Assembly (NCBI RefSeq): GCF_003316845.1
Contig: NZ_QMIK01000003.1
Location: forward strand, 248,001 to 312,000
Reading direction: 5' to 3'
Origin: Cognataquiflexum aquatile
GTDB lineage: Bacteria; Bacteroidota; Bacteroidia; Cytophagales; Cyclobacteriaceae
DNA: 64,000 nucleotides
Shown here piece by piece: positions 7,833 through 15,541 of the stretch (the stretch's first letter is position 1; each line of letters opens with the position of its first letter). Made by a program: the position numbers and the translations under genes. Under the pieces are notes generated by a model. That model ran no database searches. It saw nothing but the letters and a program-made list of their open reading frames with translations, and was not told the origin of the DNA.

Positions 7833-8193
7833 ATTTTGGAGGTATTTGAAAGTTATTCTTTTTGATTTTTATATGTCTATACATAAAAAAATTTTATTTG
7901 GTTTTTTTGAGAAATGCAACTCTTCAGCACCAAATGACATCGATTCCGAAGAAATAAAACCTAATTATTGAATCATTAAAAATTATTTTATTTCATTGCC
8001 AAAATCGCAATAAAATTATTTTTTGTTAAATTATTTGCAATGAATCAGCATTCTATCTATGTTTGTATCGAAGTCAAATACAAAACGGCTTCAACTCACC
8101 CCCGAGTAACCGACCTCAGATTGTTTAATAAAGGAGAAATCCAGCAGAGGTAACCTTATAAAAAATTTCTTAAACCAACTAAATTTTATTACT
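7833..8193. other. AT-rich intergenic region with promoter and ~120-base leader
   Basis: No gene is seen. The first 200 bases are very AT-rich. A promoter lies at 8034-8065, leaving a leader of roughly 120 bases before the gene at 8194. The leader has no clear long hairpin; it contains AAAGGAGAAA near 8130-8140, too far from the start codon to act as an SD. Confidence 0.5.
8034..8065 (+). promoter_or_regulatory. Bacteroidota-type promoter
   Basis: TTTG at 8034-8037, 20 bases, TATGTTTG at 8058-8065: a perfect match to TTTG-N19-21-TAnnTTTG. Transcription should start near 8072. Confidence 0.7.
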
Positions 8194-8790
8194 ATGAAAG
8201 CATTCATTGCAACAATGATTCTTGCTGCAAGCGTTTCAGTAAGCGCTATGGCAAACGAGGCAGGTTCTGAGAAAACTGCAAAATCCCCGGTAACACTTAG
8301 AAAAGTGGACGAAAGCAAAGTTAAGCTCATGTATGGCCTGAACCAAGCTAAAACAGTAACGGTGAAGATTTTTGACGAAAACAATTTCCTTGTCCAAAAG
8401 GACAAAATTGTTTCTGAAAACGCCTTTGCGAAGTATTATGATTTTTCAAAACTTAAAGCAGGAGTGTACTCCATGGAAGTTTATGAAAATAATGTGGTTG
8501 TGGACCAACTCCAAATGGATCTTAATGAGACCGTAGCATCATCTCCTTTGGTCTATACCAAACTTGAAAAAATCGAAGGAAACAGCTACAAGTTGCTGGT
8601 AAATGCACTTCTTCCTTCTGATCTATCTGTTTTGATATTTGAAAATGACAAATTGGTCCACGAGGAGAAAGTTGACAATTCAATTGGATTTCAAAAACTC
8701 TACAAATTCCAGTATCTAAATGCAGGTGCAAGGGTGGAATTCTATGTGAGAAGCAGTGACGGTTTTGCGGAATTGTTAGCCGTAAAGTAA
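8194..8790 (+). CDS. Small secreted beta-rich protein of unknown function
   Basis: A 198-residue protein with a Sec signal peptide (MKAFIATMILAASVSVSAMA, then NEAG). The mature part appears to be two repeats of a small beta-sandwich: 'KTVTVKIFDENNFLVQKDKI' then 'LKAGVYSMEVYENN' in the first, and 'SDLSVLIFENDKLVHEEKV' in the second. This layout resembles the short T9SS sorting-domain-like or DUF3244-like modules of Bacteroidota, but no terminal sorting motif is present. It stands alone, with its own consensus promoter and terminator, which suggests high or independent expression. The function is not recognised. Confidence 0.85.
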   Translation: MKAFIATMILAASVSVSAMANEAGSEKTAKSPVTLRKVDESKVKLMYGLNQAKTVTVKIFDENNFLVQKDKIVSENAFAKYYDFSKLKAGVYSMEVYENNVVVDQLQMDLNETVASSPLVYTKLEKIEGNSYKLLVNALLPSDLSVLIFENDKLVHEEKVDNSIGFQKLYKFQYLNAGARVEFYVRSSDGFAELLAVK

Positions 8791-8816
8791 ATTTGATAGC
8801 TAAACCAACAAAAAGA

Positions 8817-8850
8817 AAGGCCTTGGATATCTCCAAGGCCTTATTTTTTT
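8817..8850 (+). terminator. Rho-independent terminator
   Basis: AAGGCCTTGGA (8817-8827), loop TATC, TCCAAGGCCTT (8832-8842), then ATTTTTTT. It lies between convergent genes; the T-run is best for the plus strand. Confidence 0.88.
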
Positions 8851-8862
8851 GCTTTCTATTGA

Positions 8863-10863
8863 TTAAAGAAAGTATTTCAACTGAATGACTTCTTTTTCGG
8901 AAAGAAATCTGTATTTGCCTCTTGGAAGATCTTTTTTATCCAACCCGGCAAAAATAACCCTGTCCAAAGCCTCTACTTCATATCCAAAGTGTGCAAATAT
9001 CCTTCTCACAATCCTGTTTCTACCAAGGTGAATTTCCAATCCTAAGATGGTTCGGTCTTTGGAAAGCACCTGCATGTCATCAACTTTAGCAGGTCCGTCT
9101 TCTAAGGTTATCCCTTCAAGGATTTCCTTTTCGTCATTGGCGGTTAGAGGCCTGTTTAATGTGACCTGGTAGATTTTCTTGACATTATTGGAAGGATGGG
9201 AAAGCTTCGCTGAAAGTTCACCGTCGTTGGTAAACAGTAACAGCCCGGTCGTATTCCTATCCAATCTTCCAACTGGAAAAACCCTTTCTTCACAGGCATT
9301 GGAAATGAGGTGCATGACCGTTTTCCTATCCATCGGATCTTCCGTAGTGGTGATAAAATCCTTTGGCTTGTTCAAAAGCAAATAGACAGGCTTCTCCGGA
9401 TTGATGTTTTTTCCTTTATAGATTACCTTGTCGGTCCTGTTTACCTTGTAGCCCAATTCTTTGATTACCTCGCCATTGACCTGGATTTCTCCGTGTTGGA
9501 TCAAAACATCCGCTTCTCTTCTTGAACATATTCCTGAGTTGGCGATGAATTTATTCAACCTGAGTGAATCTGACTGTACTTTAGGATTATGGTTCTTCTC
9601 TAATTTTTCAAAATTGTAGTTGGGTCTTTCTCCTGAGATGTCGTCAGTAAATGGTTTTCTAATCTTCTTTTGAAATCCAGTTTCTTTTGGGAGATCGGAT
9701 TTAAGGATTTTTTCATAAATAGGTTTTTCATCCTTTCCTCTTCCACGATACACGCTTTTAAAATCTTCTTCTGCAGCAGGTTTTTTATTTAATCCTCCTT
9801 CAGCATTTCTTTTTCCAAATGCAGGTTTGTCGTCTTTTGAAAATCTGTCTGATTTTTTGTAATCCTGATTTTCAGGTGATGTTTCAGTCGGGATTTCTTT
9901 TTTCCTTTCAGGAAATTGCCCATCATATCTTGACTTTTTTGGTCCTTTCTTTTCAGAAAGATCCCTGACACCCTCAAATTCTTCTTCGTCTTTGTTAGGA
10001 ATAGTACGGCGTTCTAACCTTGGAAAATCATTTCTGTTTTCTGCCCTTCTTGCTGATCTCTCCTCATCCAATCTTGGTTTTCTTGGACCTTTATTTTTGG
10101 ATGTTTCATTGAAGTCCTCAAATTCATCAAATTCCTCAGTTCTTTTGCCGCCTATTGGTGAATCACTTCTGCTTCCAAACCTTCTCTCAGGTCTTTCACT
10201 TTGGGATTTGGAAAAAGGCTTTTTGTCGGAATAGTCTTTATTTCCTTCGAATCTTCCTTTGTCTCCGTAAGGTCGGGGCGAACCTTCACCTTTAGAATAA
10301 CCCGGCTTTTTGTCGAATTTTCTTTCTCTGTCAGGCTTGGAACCTCTGAATTCCTTTTTATCAGAATAGTCTTTTTTCCCTTCAAATTTACCTTTGTCTC
10401 CATAAGGACGGGATGAACCTTCGCCTTTGGAATATCCTGGCTTCTTGTCAAAATTTCTTTCTCCGTCAGGCTTGTAGCTTTTGAAATCTTTTTTGTCGGA
10501 ATAGTCTTTTTTCCCTTCAAATTTACCTTTGTCTCCATAAGGTCGGGATGAACCTTCGCCTTTGGAATAACCAGGTTTCTTGTCAAAGTTTCTTTCTCCG
10601 TCTGGTTTTGGTCCTCTGAATTCCTTTTTGTCGGAATAATCTTTTTTCCCTTCAAATTTACCTTTGTCTCCGTAAGGGCGGGGTGAACCTTCGCCTTTGG
10701 AATAACCAGGTTTTTTGTCAAATTTTCTTTCTCCGGTTGGCTTAGAACCACCGAAATCTTTTTTGTCAGAATAGCTCTTTTTTCCTCCGAAGTTTCCTCC
10801 CTTGTAGGGCTTTGGGCTGTCATCGTTTCTTGAGCCCGAACTTCTGTTATTGTCTTTTTTCAT
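8863..10863 (-). CDS. RluB/RsuA-family rRNA pseudouridine synthase with long repeat tail
   Basis: A 666-residue protein; ordinary RluB/RsuA enzymes are about 230-300. The C-terminal third is the enzyme: an S4 RNA-binding domain about 430-485 (RLNKFIANSGICSRREAD) and a pseudouridine synthase domain about 490-660 with the catalytic motif GRLDRNTTGLLLFTNDGE (Asp near 534) and LGRNRIVRRIFAHFGYEV. It should convert a uridine in ribosomal RNA to pseudouridine. The N-terminal ~425 residues are disordered, rich in Lys, Asp, Gly and Ser, and include nearly five 45-residue tandem repeats (PYGDKGKFEGKKDYSDKK...). Such tails are common in Bacteroidota members but their role is unproven; RNA or ribosome binding is a reasonable guess. 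Confidence 0.93.
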   Translation of the reverse strand: MKKDNNRSSGSRNDDSPKPYKGGNFGGKKSYSDKKDFGGSKPTGERKFDKKPGYSKGEGSPRPYGDKGKFEGKKDYSDKKEFRGPKPDGERNFDKKPGYSKGEGSSRPYGDKGKFEGKKDYSDKKDFKSYKPDGERNFDKKPGYSKGEGSSRPYGDKGKFEGKKDYSDKKEFRGSKPDRERKFDKKPGYSKGEGSPRPYGDKGRFEGNKDYSDKKPFSKSQSERPERRFGSRSDSPIGGKRTEEFDEFEDFNETSKNKGPRKPRLDEERSARRAENRNDFPRLERRTIPNKDEEEFEGVRDLSEKKGPKKSRYDGQFPERKKEIPTETSPENQDYKKSDRFSKDDKPAFGKRNAEGGLNKKPAAEEDFKSVYRGRGKDEKPIYEKILKSDLPKETGFQKKIRKPFTDDISGERPNYNFEKLEKNHNPKVQSDSLRLNKFIANSGICSRREADVLIQHGEIQVNGEVIKELGYKVNRTDKVIYKGKNINPEKPVYLLLNKPKDFITTTEDPMDRKTVMHLISNACEERVFPVGRLDRNTTGLLLFTNDGELSAKLSHPSNNVKKIYQVTLNRPLTANDEKEILEGITLEDGPAKVDDMQVLSKDRTILGLEIHLGRNRIVRRIFAHFGYEVEALDRVIFAGLDKKDLPRGKYRFLSEKEVIQLKYFL
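10176..10812 (-). repeat. Coding tandem repeat, 135-bp unit
   Basis: The codons of residues about 18-230 of the pseudouridine synthase form a first imperfect 44-residue unit, three near-identical 45-residue units and a final decayed unit. Each unit runs PYGDKGKFEG, KKDYSDKKEF, RGPKPDGERN, FDKKPGYSKG, EGSSR. The repeats are in frame, so unequal exchange changes length without breaking the gene. Confidence 0.9.
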
Positions 10864-10966
10864 TGTGTTGCAGCATCTCTGCTGTATTAAGATGTAATCT
10901 TTTTGATTCAGGTACTAAGTCGCTGAATTTAAAAGGGATGCAAAGATAAGAAAAGTTAGATTATAA

Positions 10967-11788
10967 TCAGAGTCCGGTTCCACTCTTTTGGAAAAAGGCC
11001 TCTACTGCGGAACGTACGGATCCATATTTCAAAAGCATTTCCTTGGCTTCATCCTCAGGGCTGCCTGTTGATTCCATTATCATGCGGATTCCTCTGTTGA
11101 CTAGCTTTTTGTTGGAAAGTTGCATATCCACCATTTTGTTGCCTTTCACCCTTCCCAGTTTGATCATTGTCGTTGTGGAAATCATATTCAGCACCAGTTT
11201 TTGGGCTGTACCTGCTTTCATCCGTGTGCTTCCTGTGACAAATTCCGGACCGGCAACGACCTGGATGGGGAATTGGACCTCTTTGGAAAGAGGGGAATCA
11301 CTGTTGCAAGTAATACATCCTGTGAGCAATCCTGCTTTTCTTGCGGCCTTGACACCTCCGATTACGTAAGGTGTCGACCCTGATGCGGCAATTCCTACGA
11401 CTGTATCCTCTTTGTTGAACCCGAACTTTTGGATGTCAATCCATGCTTGGTCGGGATCATCCTCCGCATTTTCAACTGCTTTTCTGATGGCAGAATCCCC
11501 GCCCGCAATGATACCTACCACCCAATCATGGGGTACGCCATAAGTTGGAGGGCATTCTGAAGCATCCAGGATTCCAAGTCTTCCACTTGTACCTGCCCCG
11601 ATATAAAAAAGTCTACCGCCTTTTTTCATTCTTGGAACGATCTGTTCTACTAGGGCTTCTATTTCTTTGATTTGTTTTTCGACAGCAAATGCGACTTTTT
11701 TATCTTCCTCATTGATTTTTTCTAATAAAGAAAGGATATCCATCTGCTCCAGATTGTCATGGAGCGAGTTGCTTTCGGTAGTATTCAT
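10967..11788 (-). CDS. murQ: N-acetylmuramic acid 6-phosphate etherase MurQ
   Basis: A 273-residue SIS-fold lyase that splits the lactyl ether of MurNAc 6-phosphate to give GlcNAc 6-phosphate in peptidoglycan recycling. The sugar-phosphate isomerase-like loop motifs are visible: FYIGAGTSGRLGILDASECP, VGIAASGSTPYVIGG and GPEFVTGSTRMKAGTAQK. The length is slightly below the usual ~300 because the N-terminus is short. The start codon overlaps the stop of the upstream sugar kinase (ATGA, 11788-11785), so the two are translationally coupled. The kinase would supply the 6-phosphorylated substrate. Identification is sure. Confidence 0.97.
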   Translation of the reverse strand: MNTTESNSLHDNLEQMDILSLLEKINEEDKKVAFAVEKQIKEIEALVEQIVPRMKKGGRLFYIGAGTSGRLGILDASECPPTYGVPHDWVVGIIAGGDSAIRKAVENAEDDPDQAWIDIQKFGFNKEDTVVGIAASGSTPYVIGGVKAARKAGLLTGCITCNSDSPLSKEVQFPIQVVAGPEFVTGSTRMKAGTAQKLVLNMISTTTMIKLGRVKGNKMVDMQLSNKKLVNRGIRMIMESTGSPEDEAKEMLLKYGSVRSAVEAFFQKSGTGL

Positions 11789-12627
11789 AGTAATTCTTTG
11801 TGATAAAGGGTTAATCCTGCAATTGGTCCTTCCAAAATAAGGTTGACCTGAATTTCAGTGTCATAAGCGGCATTTCTCAGGATGTCACTGTTATAGAAAG
11901 CAATAGAGCCGACGAAACTCACAGGTTTTTTTTTGTAATCATCATATTTCATGACGGTTTTTTTGAAAAAATCCTGAAATGAATTGTAATAAAGCAGGTA
12001 GCAATAGGGATCGGCGGTATGTTCAGATATAAACCTGCAAAAACTCGCCATATACCTTCCGGGAAAAGGTCTTTGATAGACATTTTCGATGATGGTCTGG
12101 GTATCAAGTTGGAATTTGTCAATTACCTTTTCCCTCAGTTTATTGGGCATTTCTTCATGAATAAAATCCTGTAGAAATTTCCTTCCTATATATGCGCCTC
12201 CACCCTCATCACCGAGGATATATCCCGGGGCTGGTCTTTTGTTGATGATAATTTCACCATCATAATCACAACTGTTAGATCCTGTTCCCAAAATGCAGGC
12301 AATGCCGGGTTGGTTACCGCAGGTAGCCCTAGCTGCTGCCATGAGGTCATGGTCAACATTGATGTCGGCATTTTTGAAAACACCCCGAAGCGCATTTGTT
12401 ACTTGAAGTCTGTTTTTTTGTGAAGAGCATCCGGCGCCATAGAAATAGATGGTGTCGATATGGTCCCTCAGGTTTAATAAATAATTGTCCTGAAGTTCAT
12501 TGGCCATTTCTTCGGTTGTTTGGTAATTGGGATTAAAACCAATACCTCTATGTTGACTGATTTCGCCATTTTGGTTAATTACTCTCCAGTCAGTCTTGCT
12601 TGCACCACTATCAGCGATCAATATCAT
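11785..12627 (-). CDS. BadF/BadG/BcrA-family N-acetyl amino-sugar kinase (GlcNAc/MurNAc kinase-like)
   Basis: A 280-residue ASKHA-fold kinase. It shows the phosphate-1 motif DSGASKTDWRV at the N-terminus, a second phosphate/sugar region IACILGTGSNSCDYDG, the GDEGGGAYIGRKFL loop, and a late SFVGSIAFYNSD with LEGPIAGLTLY. These are typical of N-acetylglucosamine kinases of this family; Clostridium MurK, which phosphorylates MurNAc and GlcNAc, is related. Its 4-base overlap with murQ makes MurNAc or an amino sugar released from the wall the likely substrate. It starts one base after the stop of the cytochrome b5-domain gene. Confidence 0.9.
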   Translation of the reverse strand: MILIADSGASKTDWRVINQNGEISQHRGIGFNPNYQTTEEMANELQDNYLLNLRDHIDTIYFYGAGCSSQKNRLQVTNALRGVFKNADINVDHDLMAAARATCGNQPGIACILGTGSNSCDYDGEIIINKRPAPGYILGDEGGGAYIGRKFLQDFIHEEMPNKLREKVIDKFQLDTQTIIENVYQRPFPGRYMASFCRFISEHTADPYCYLLYYNSFQDFFKKTVMKYDDYKKKPVSFVGSIAFYNSDILRNAAYDTEIQVNLILEGPIAGLTLYHKELL

Positions 12628-12628
12628 A

Positions 12629-12859
12629 TCATTCTGTCAAAAGACCTATTGTTTTAAATTTTCTGAATACTTCTGCGGTATGTGGGGCATCCGGTAGTTC
12701 GTCGGTAAGATCCTGTCCTGCCCAATGCTCATAATGCTTTCCGTTTTTCCAAAGTCTAGATTCTGAAACATCATAAATCTCCCCTTTGTAAGCTACCCAT
12801 ATTTCCGGTTTGTCCTGCCCGTTTCTGAGGGCCAATTGTTGCTTGGTATAAGTTTTCAT
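12629..12859 (-). CDS. Cytochrome b5-like domain protein
   Basis: A 76-residue single-domain protein. The start at 12859 is chosen because its ATG shares one base with the TGA stop of the upstream gene (TGATG), a coupling arrangement; a longer frame to 12889 lies inside that gene. The sequence follows cytochrome b5/steroid-binding domains: TKQQLALRNGQDKPEIWVAY, then KGEIYDVSESRLWKNGKHYE, then HWAGQDLTDELPDAPH. The usual HPGG heme loop is replaced by NGKHYEHWAG, with histidines in the region; similar short bacterial b5-like proteins exist and may bind heme or a sterol-like ligand. Its place between the arginase-fold gene and a sugar kinase is unexplained. Confidence 0.82.
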   Translation of the reverse strand: MKTYTKQQLALRNGQDKPEIWVAYKGEIYDVSESRLWKNGKHYEHWAGQDLTDELPDAPHTAEVFRKFKTIGLLTE

Positions 12860-14016
12860 CAAAGAAGCTTCAACTGGGCATTGATCCACCTTTCGGGTAT
12901 TTCCCCTGACTGGGCCATTTGATAGTCTTGGTAGCTACAGGGAATGATGGTGTTTCGATCATATTTGAACTGATCTTGATGTGGGATTTCCATCCACCAT
13001 TTTTCACTCCTCTTGCTTTTATAGAATATCAGTGTGGAAGGTTTTAGGTCCAAAGATACGGTATATTTGATATAGTCATTTCCCTTGAAAGACAGGGTAT
13101 CTTTTCTGTCATAAAATCCCTCTATGAAATACCAAATCATCGTTGCAATGACAGAAGCGGTCTTGTTTTTGTTGTCGTCATAGTAAGGCTGGTATCCAAA
13201 AATCCCAAATGAGGAAAGTTTTTCATTCATCCCAGCAAACTTACTGATCTGACAAGCCTCTTCTCCCGAAAGCCCAAATGGCTGTGCATCGGCGGCCCCG
13301 GGGGCATCTGAAGATTGGATCGCACAGATGTCAAAGCTCAGCAAATCTGCATTCCGGATAATTGGCTCAATTTCTTTAAAATTACTTCTTACATGCCCGA
13401 GTCGGACATGGTCAAAATAGAGTTTTTCCATCACCCCTGTTAGGTCCTTATCTACCAGAAAACTCTGGTAGCCGACATGGCTGTAATTGAATAAAAAGTT
13501 TGGTTGGTGTAATATGATTTCCTGGGAATGGTTATCAGAAGGCATCCCTTCCTCTTCCATGTCTACCTTAGCATCCACTGTGACCATGGAAACAAGTTTT
13601 TCCAGGTTTTGGTAAGAAAGGTATTGCCCCAAGTCTAAGTCGTGGGTCCCGCCAATAAAGACCGGTAGTATCTGTTTTTTGATCAAGTACTCACCAACTG
13701 TGGCCATTGCCTGAAGGGATTCTTCTCTCGTACTTCCTCTCTTCAAATCACCCAAGTCAGCTATTTTGTAAAGTCCATGGCCTTTTTTTAAGTGGAAAAG
13801 TTTATCACGGATTTCGGAAGCACTTCTTTCTATACTTTCACTTTTTGCCATTCCGCGGTTTTCGCTGAGTCCAATAATGGCTATTTGTAATCCTTTCAAA
13901 TCAGGAAAGGTTTCTCCATGAAAATGTATGAAATTGAAAAATGAATTGGAGCTATAAGTTTGGGTGGTGATGAATTCAGGAATCGGATCAAAGTATTGTC
14001 GAATATTCATGGACAT
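12859..14016 (-). CDS. Arginase/formimidoylglutamase-fold protein with altered metal site
   Basis: A 385-residue member of the ureohydrolase fold (arginase, agmatinase, HutG). The fold motifs are recognisable but changed: GGTHDLD at 122-128 (usual GGDHS), VDAKVD at 147-152 (usual DAHxD, so the His ligand is Lys150), and SFDICAIQSSDAPG at 227-240 (usual SxDxDxxDP, with the second Asp now Cys231). Two of the six residues that normally hold the Mn pair are therefore gone, while His125, Asp148, Asp152 and Asp229 remain. It is either inactive, single-metal or differently active. It is the first gene of a tightly coupled operon with the b5-like protein, sugar kinase and murQ. Some databases call such proteins formimidoylglutamase; I doubt that activity. 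Confidence 0.82.
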   Translation of the reverse strand: MSMNIRQYFDPIPEFITTQTYSSNSFFNFIHFHGETFPDLKGLQIAIIGLSENRGMAKSESIERSASEIRDKLFHLKKGHGLYKIADLGDLKRGSTREESLQAMATVGEYLIKKQILPVFIGGTHDLDLGQYLSYQNLEKLVSMVTVDAKVDMEEEGMPSDNHSQEIILHQPNFLFNYSHVGYQSFLVDKDLTGVMEKLYFDHVRLGHVRSNFKEIEPIIRNADLLSFDICAIQSSDAPGAADAQPFGLSGEEACQISKFAGMNEKLSSFGIFGYQPYYDDNKNKTASVIATMIWYFIEGFYDRKDTLSFKGNDYIKYTVSLDLKPSTLIFYKSKRSEKWWMEIPHQDQFKYDRNTIIPCSYQDYQMAQSGEIPERWINAQLKLL

Positions 14017-14059
14017 GTTTTAAAGGCTATCCAAAAATAATTAAAAAATCCAGAGGGAA

Positions 14060-14086
14060 ATAAAAAAGTCCCGCTATTGCGGGACT
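14060..14086 (-). terminator. Rho-independent terminator of nqrF
   Basis: AGTCCCGC (14067-14074), loop TATT, GCGGGACT (14079-14086). On the minus strand the stem is followed by TTTTTTATTT. It lies 14 bp past the nqrF stop. Confidence 0.88.
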
Positions 14087-14099
14087 CTAAATTTTAGGA

Positions 14100-15404
14100 T
14101 TAACCTCCAAAGTCATCAAATCTGATATTCTCTTTTGGAATTCCCATATCATCGAGCAGTTTCAGAACCGCAGCGTTCATCAATGGTGGGCCGCAGAGAT
14201 AATACTCAATCTCGTCTGGTTCTGAGTGGTTTTTAAGATAGTTATCGTAAAGTACTTTGTGAATAAATCCTACATATCCATCCGCTTCACTGTCATCAAT
14301 GTCAGTTTTGATCTTCCAGTTATCCTCAGGAAGTGGTTCGGACAACCCTATGAAAAACTTGAAGTTTGGAAAATCTTTTTCAATGGCACGGAATTGAGGT
14401 GTATAGAATAATTCCTTTTTGGACCTTCCTCCATACCAATAAGATACTTTTCTGTCTGTCTTTTCTGTGTGGAAAAGGTGGAAGATATGTGATCTCAGCG
14501 GTGCCATTCCGGCGCCACCACCTATGTAGATCATTTCTCTTTGAGTAGGATTGATGTGGAACTCACCATAAGGACCTGAAATGGTTACCTTATCGCCTGG
14601 TTTCCTTGCGAATACATAGGAAGAACAAACTCCCGGATTTACATCCATCCATTTGTTATTTGCTCTATCCCAAGGTGGTGTTGCTATACGGATAGTCAGC
14701 ATGACAATGTTTCCTTCAGCAGGGTGATTGGCCATAGAGTATGCCCTGAAGAGCTCTTCATCATTTTTCATCACCAAATCCCACAAACCGAATTTGTCCC
14801 AATCACTCTTATAAACATCGGCAGGGTGACCCAAGTCCGGATGTGGAGTGATATCCATATCCTTGAATTTGACTGTTGTCACAGGAACATCGATCTGGAT
14901 ATATCCACCGGATTCGAAGTGAAGGATTTCGCCTTCAGGCAATTTCACCTTGAATTCCTTGATGAATGTAGATACGTTGTAGTTAGAAATAACTTCACAT
15001 TCCCATTTTTTGATTCCGAAGATTTCTTCAGGAATCCTGATTTTCATGTCTTGCTTCACCTTGACTTGGCAAGAGAGCCTCACGTTGCCTTGCCTTTCAG
15101 CTCGGCTTAGATGACCTTCTTCAGTGGGAAGGACTTCTCCTCCGCCTTCTTCGATGACGCATTTACACATGGCGCAGGTACCACCACCCCCACAGGCTGA
15201 TGGCAAGAAGATTTTTTTGCCGCCAAGAGTGCTTAACAGGGTGGATCCGGCTGATGCTACAATTGGGTTGCTTTCGTCCCCGTTCACAATGATTTTGACA
15301 TCACCTGAGGCAACCAACTTAGATTGTGCAAACAACAGGATAAAAACGAGCAGCAAAATGATAAGTGTAAATGCTACTATTGAGGTAATAATTACTGAAC
15401 CCAT
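14100..15404 (-). CDS. nqrF: Na+-translocating NADH:quinone reductase subunit F
   Basis: A 434-residue NADH-oxidising subunit of the sodium-pumping Nqr complex. It has an N-terminal membrane helix (about 5-27), a 2Fe-2S domain with Cys71, Cys77, Cys80 ([11 protein letters not shown]) and Cys112 (LSCQV), an FAD-binding segment (RAYSMANHP) and an NADH-binding segment ([19 protein letters not shown]), ending in the typical aromatic DDFGG. Length and order match the family (about 400-430). The other five Nqr subunits are not adjacent: upstream is accD and downstream the arginase-fold operon. It has its own terminator and a likely promoter at 15456-15489, so it is a single-gene unit here. Confidence 0.96.
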   Translation of the reverse strand: MGSVIITSIVAFTLIILLLVFILLFAQSKLVASGDVKIIVNGDESNPIVASAGSTLLSTLGGKKIFLPSACGGGGTCAMCKCVIEEGGGEVLPTEEGHLSRAERQGNVRLSCQVKVKQDMKIRIPEEIFGIKKWECEVISNYNVSTFIKEFKVKLPEGEILHFESGGYIQIDVPVTTVKFKDMDITPHPDLGHPADVYKSDWDKFGLWDLVMKNDEELFRAYSMANHPAEGNIVMLTIRIATPPWDRANNKWMDVNPGVCSSYVFARKPGDKVTISGPYGEFHINPTQREMIYIGGGAGMAPLRSHIFHLFHTEKTDRKVSYWYGGRSKKELFYTPQFRAIEKDFPNFKFFIGLSEPLPEDNWKIKTDIDDSEADGYVGFIHKVLYDNYLKNHSEPDEIEYYLCGPPLMNAAVLKLLDDMGIPKENIRFDDFGG

Positions 15405-15455
15405 TTAATGATTATTTTACTTTTTAATTTCAGTATTAAGCCCGATTTGGGAACA

Positions 15456-15489
15456 CAAATATATTTATTAATCAATATAATCGACCAAA
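15456..15489 (-). promoter_or_regulatory. Putative nqrF promoter
   Basis: On the minus strand TTTG (15489-15486), 22 bases, TATATTTG (15463-15456). The -7 element is perfect; the spacer is slightly long. Confidence 0.45.
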
Positions 15490-15541
15490 AAGACCCTGAT
15501 TTTTGAGATTTGTCTTTTTTTCAATTTGAATAGATAACTTC

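Noticed and set aside
10176-10812. CRISPR-like periodicity
   Set aside because: The period is 135 bp with no short repeat/unique spacer pattern, and it is translated in frame with a pseudouridine synthase.
10152-10823. Alternative-frame protein of 223 residues over the repeat tail
   Set aside because: It is a shifted reading of the 135-bp repeats; repeats whose length is a multiple of three keep all frames open.
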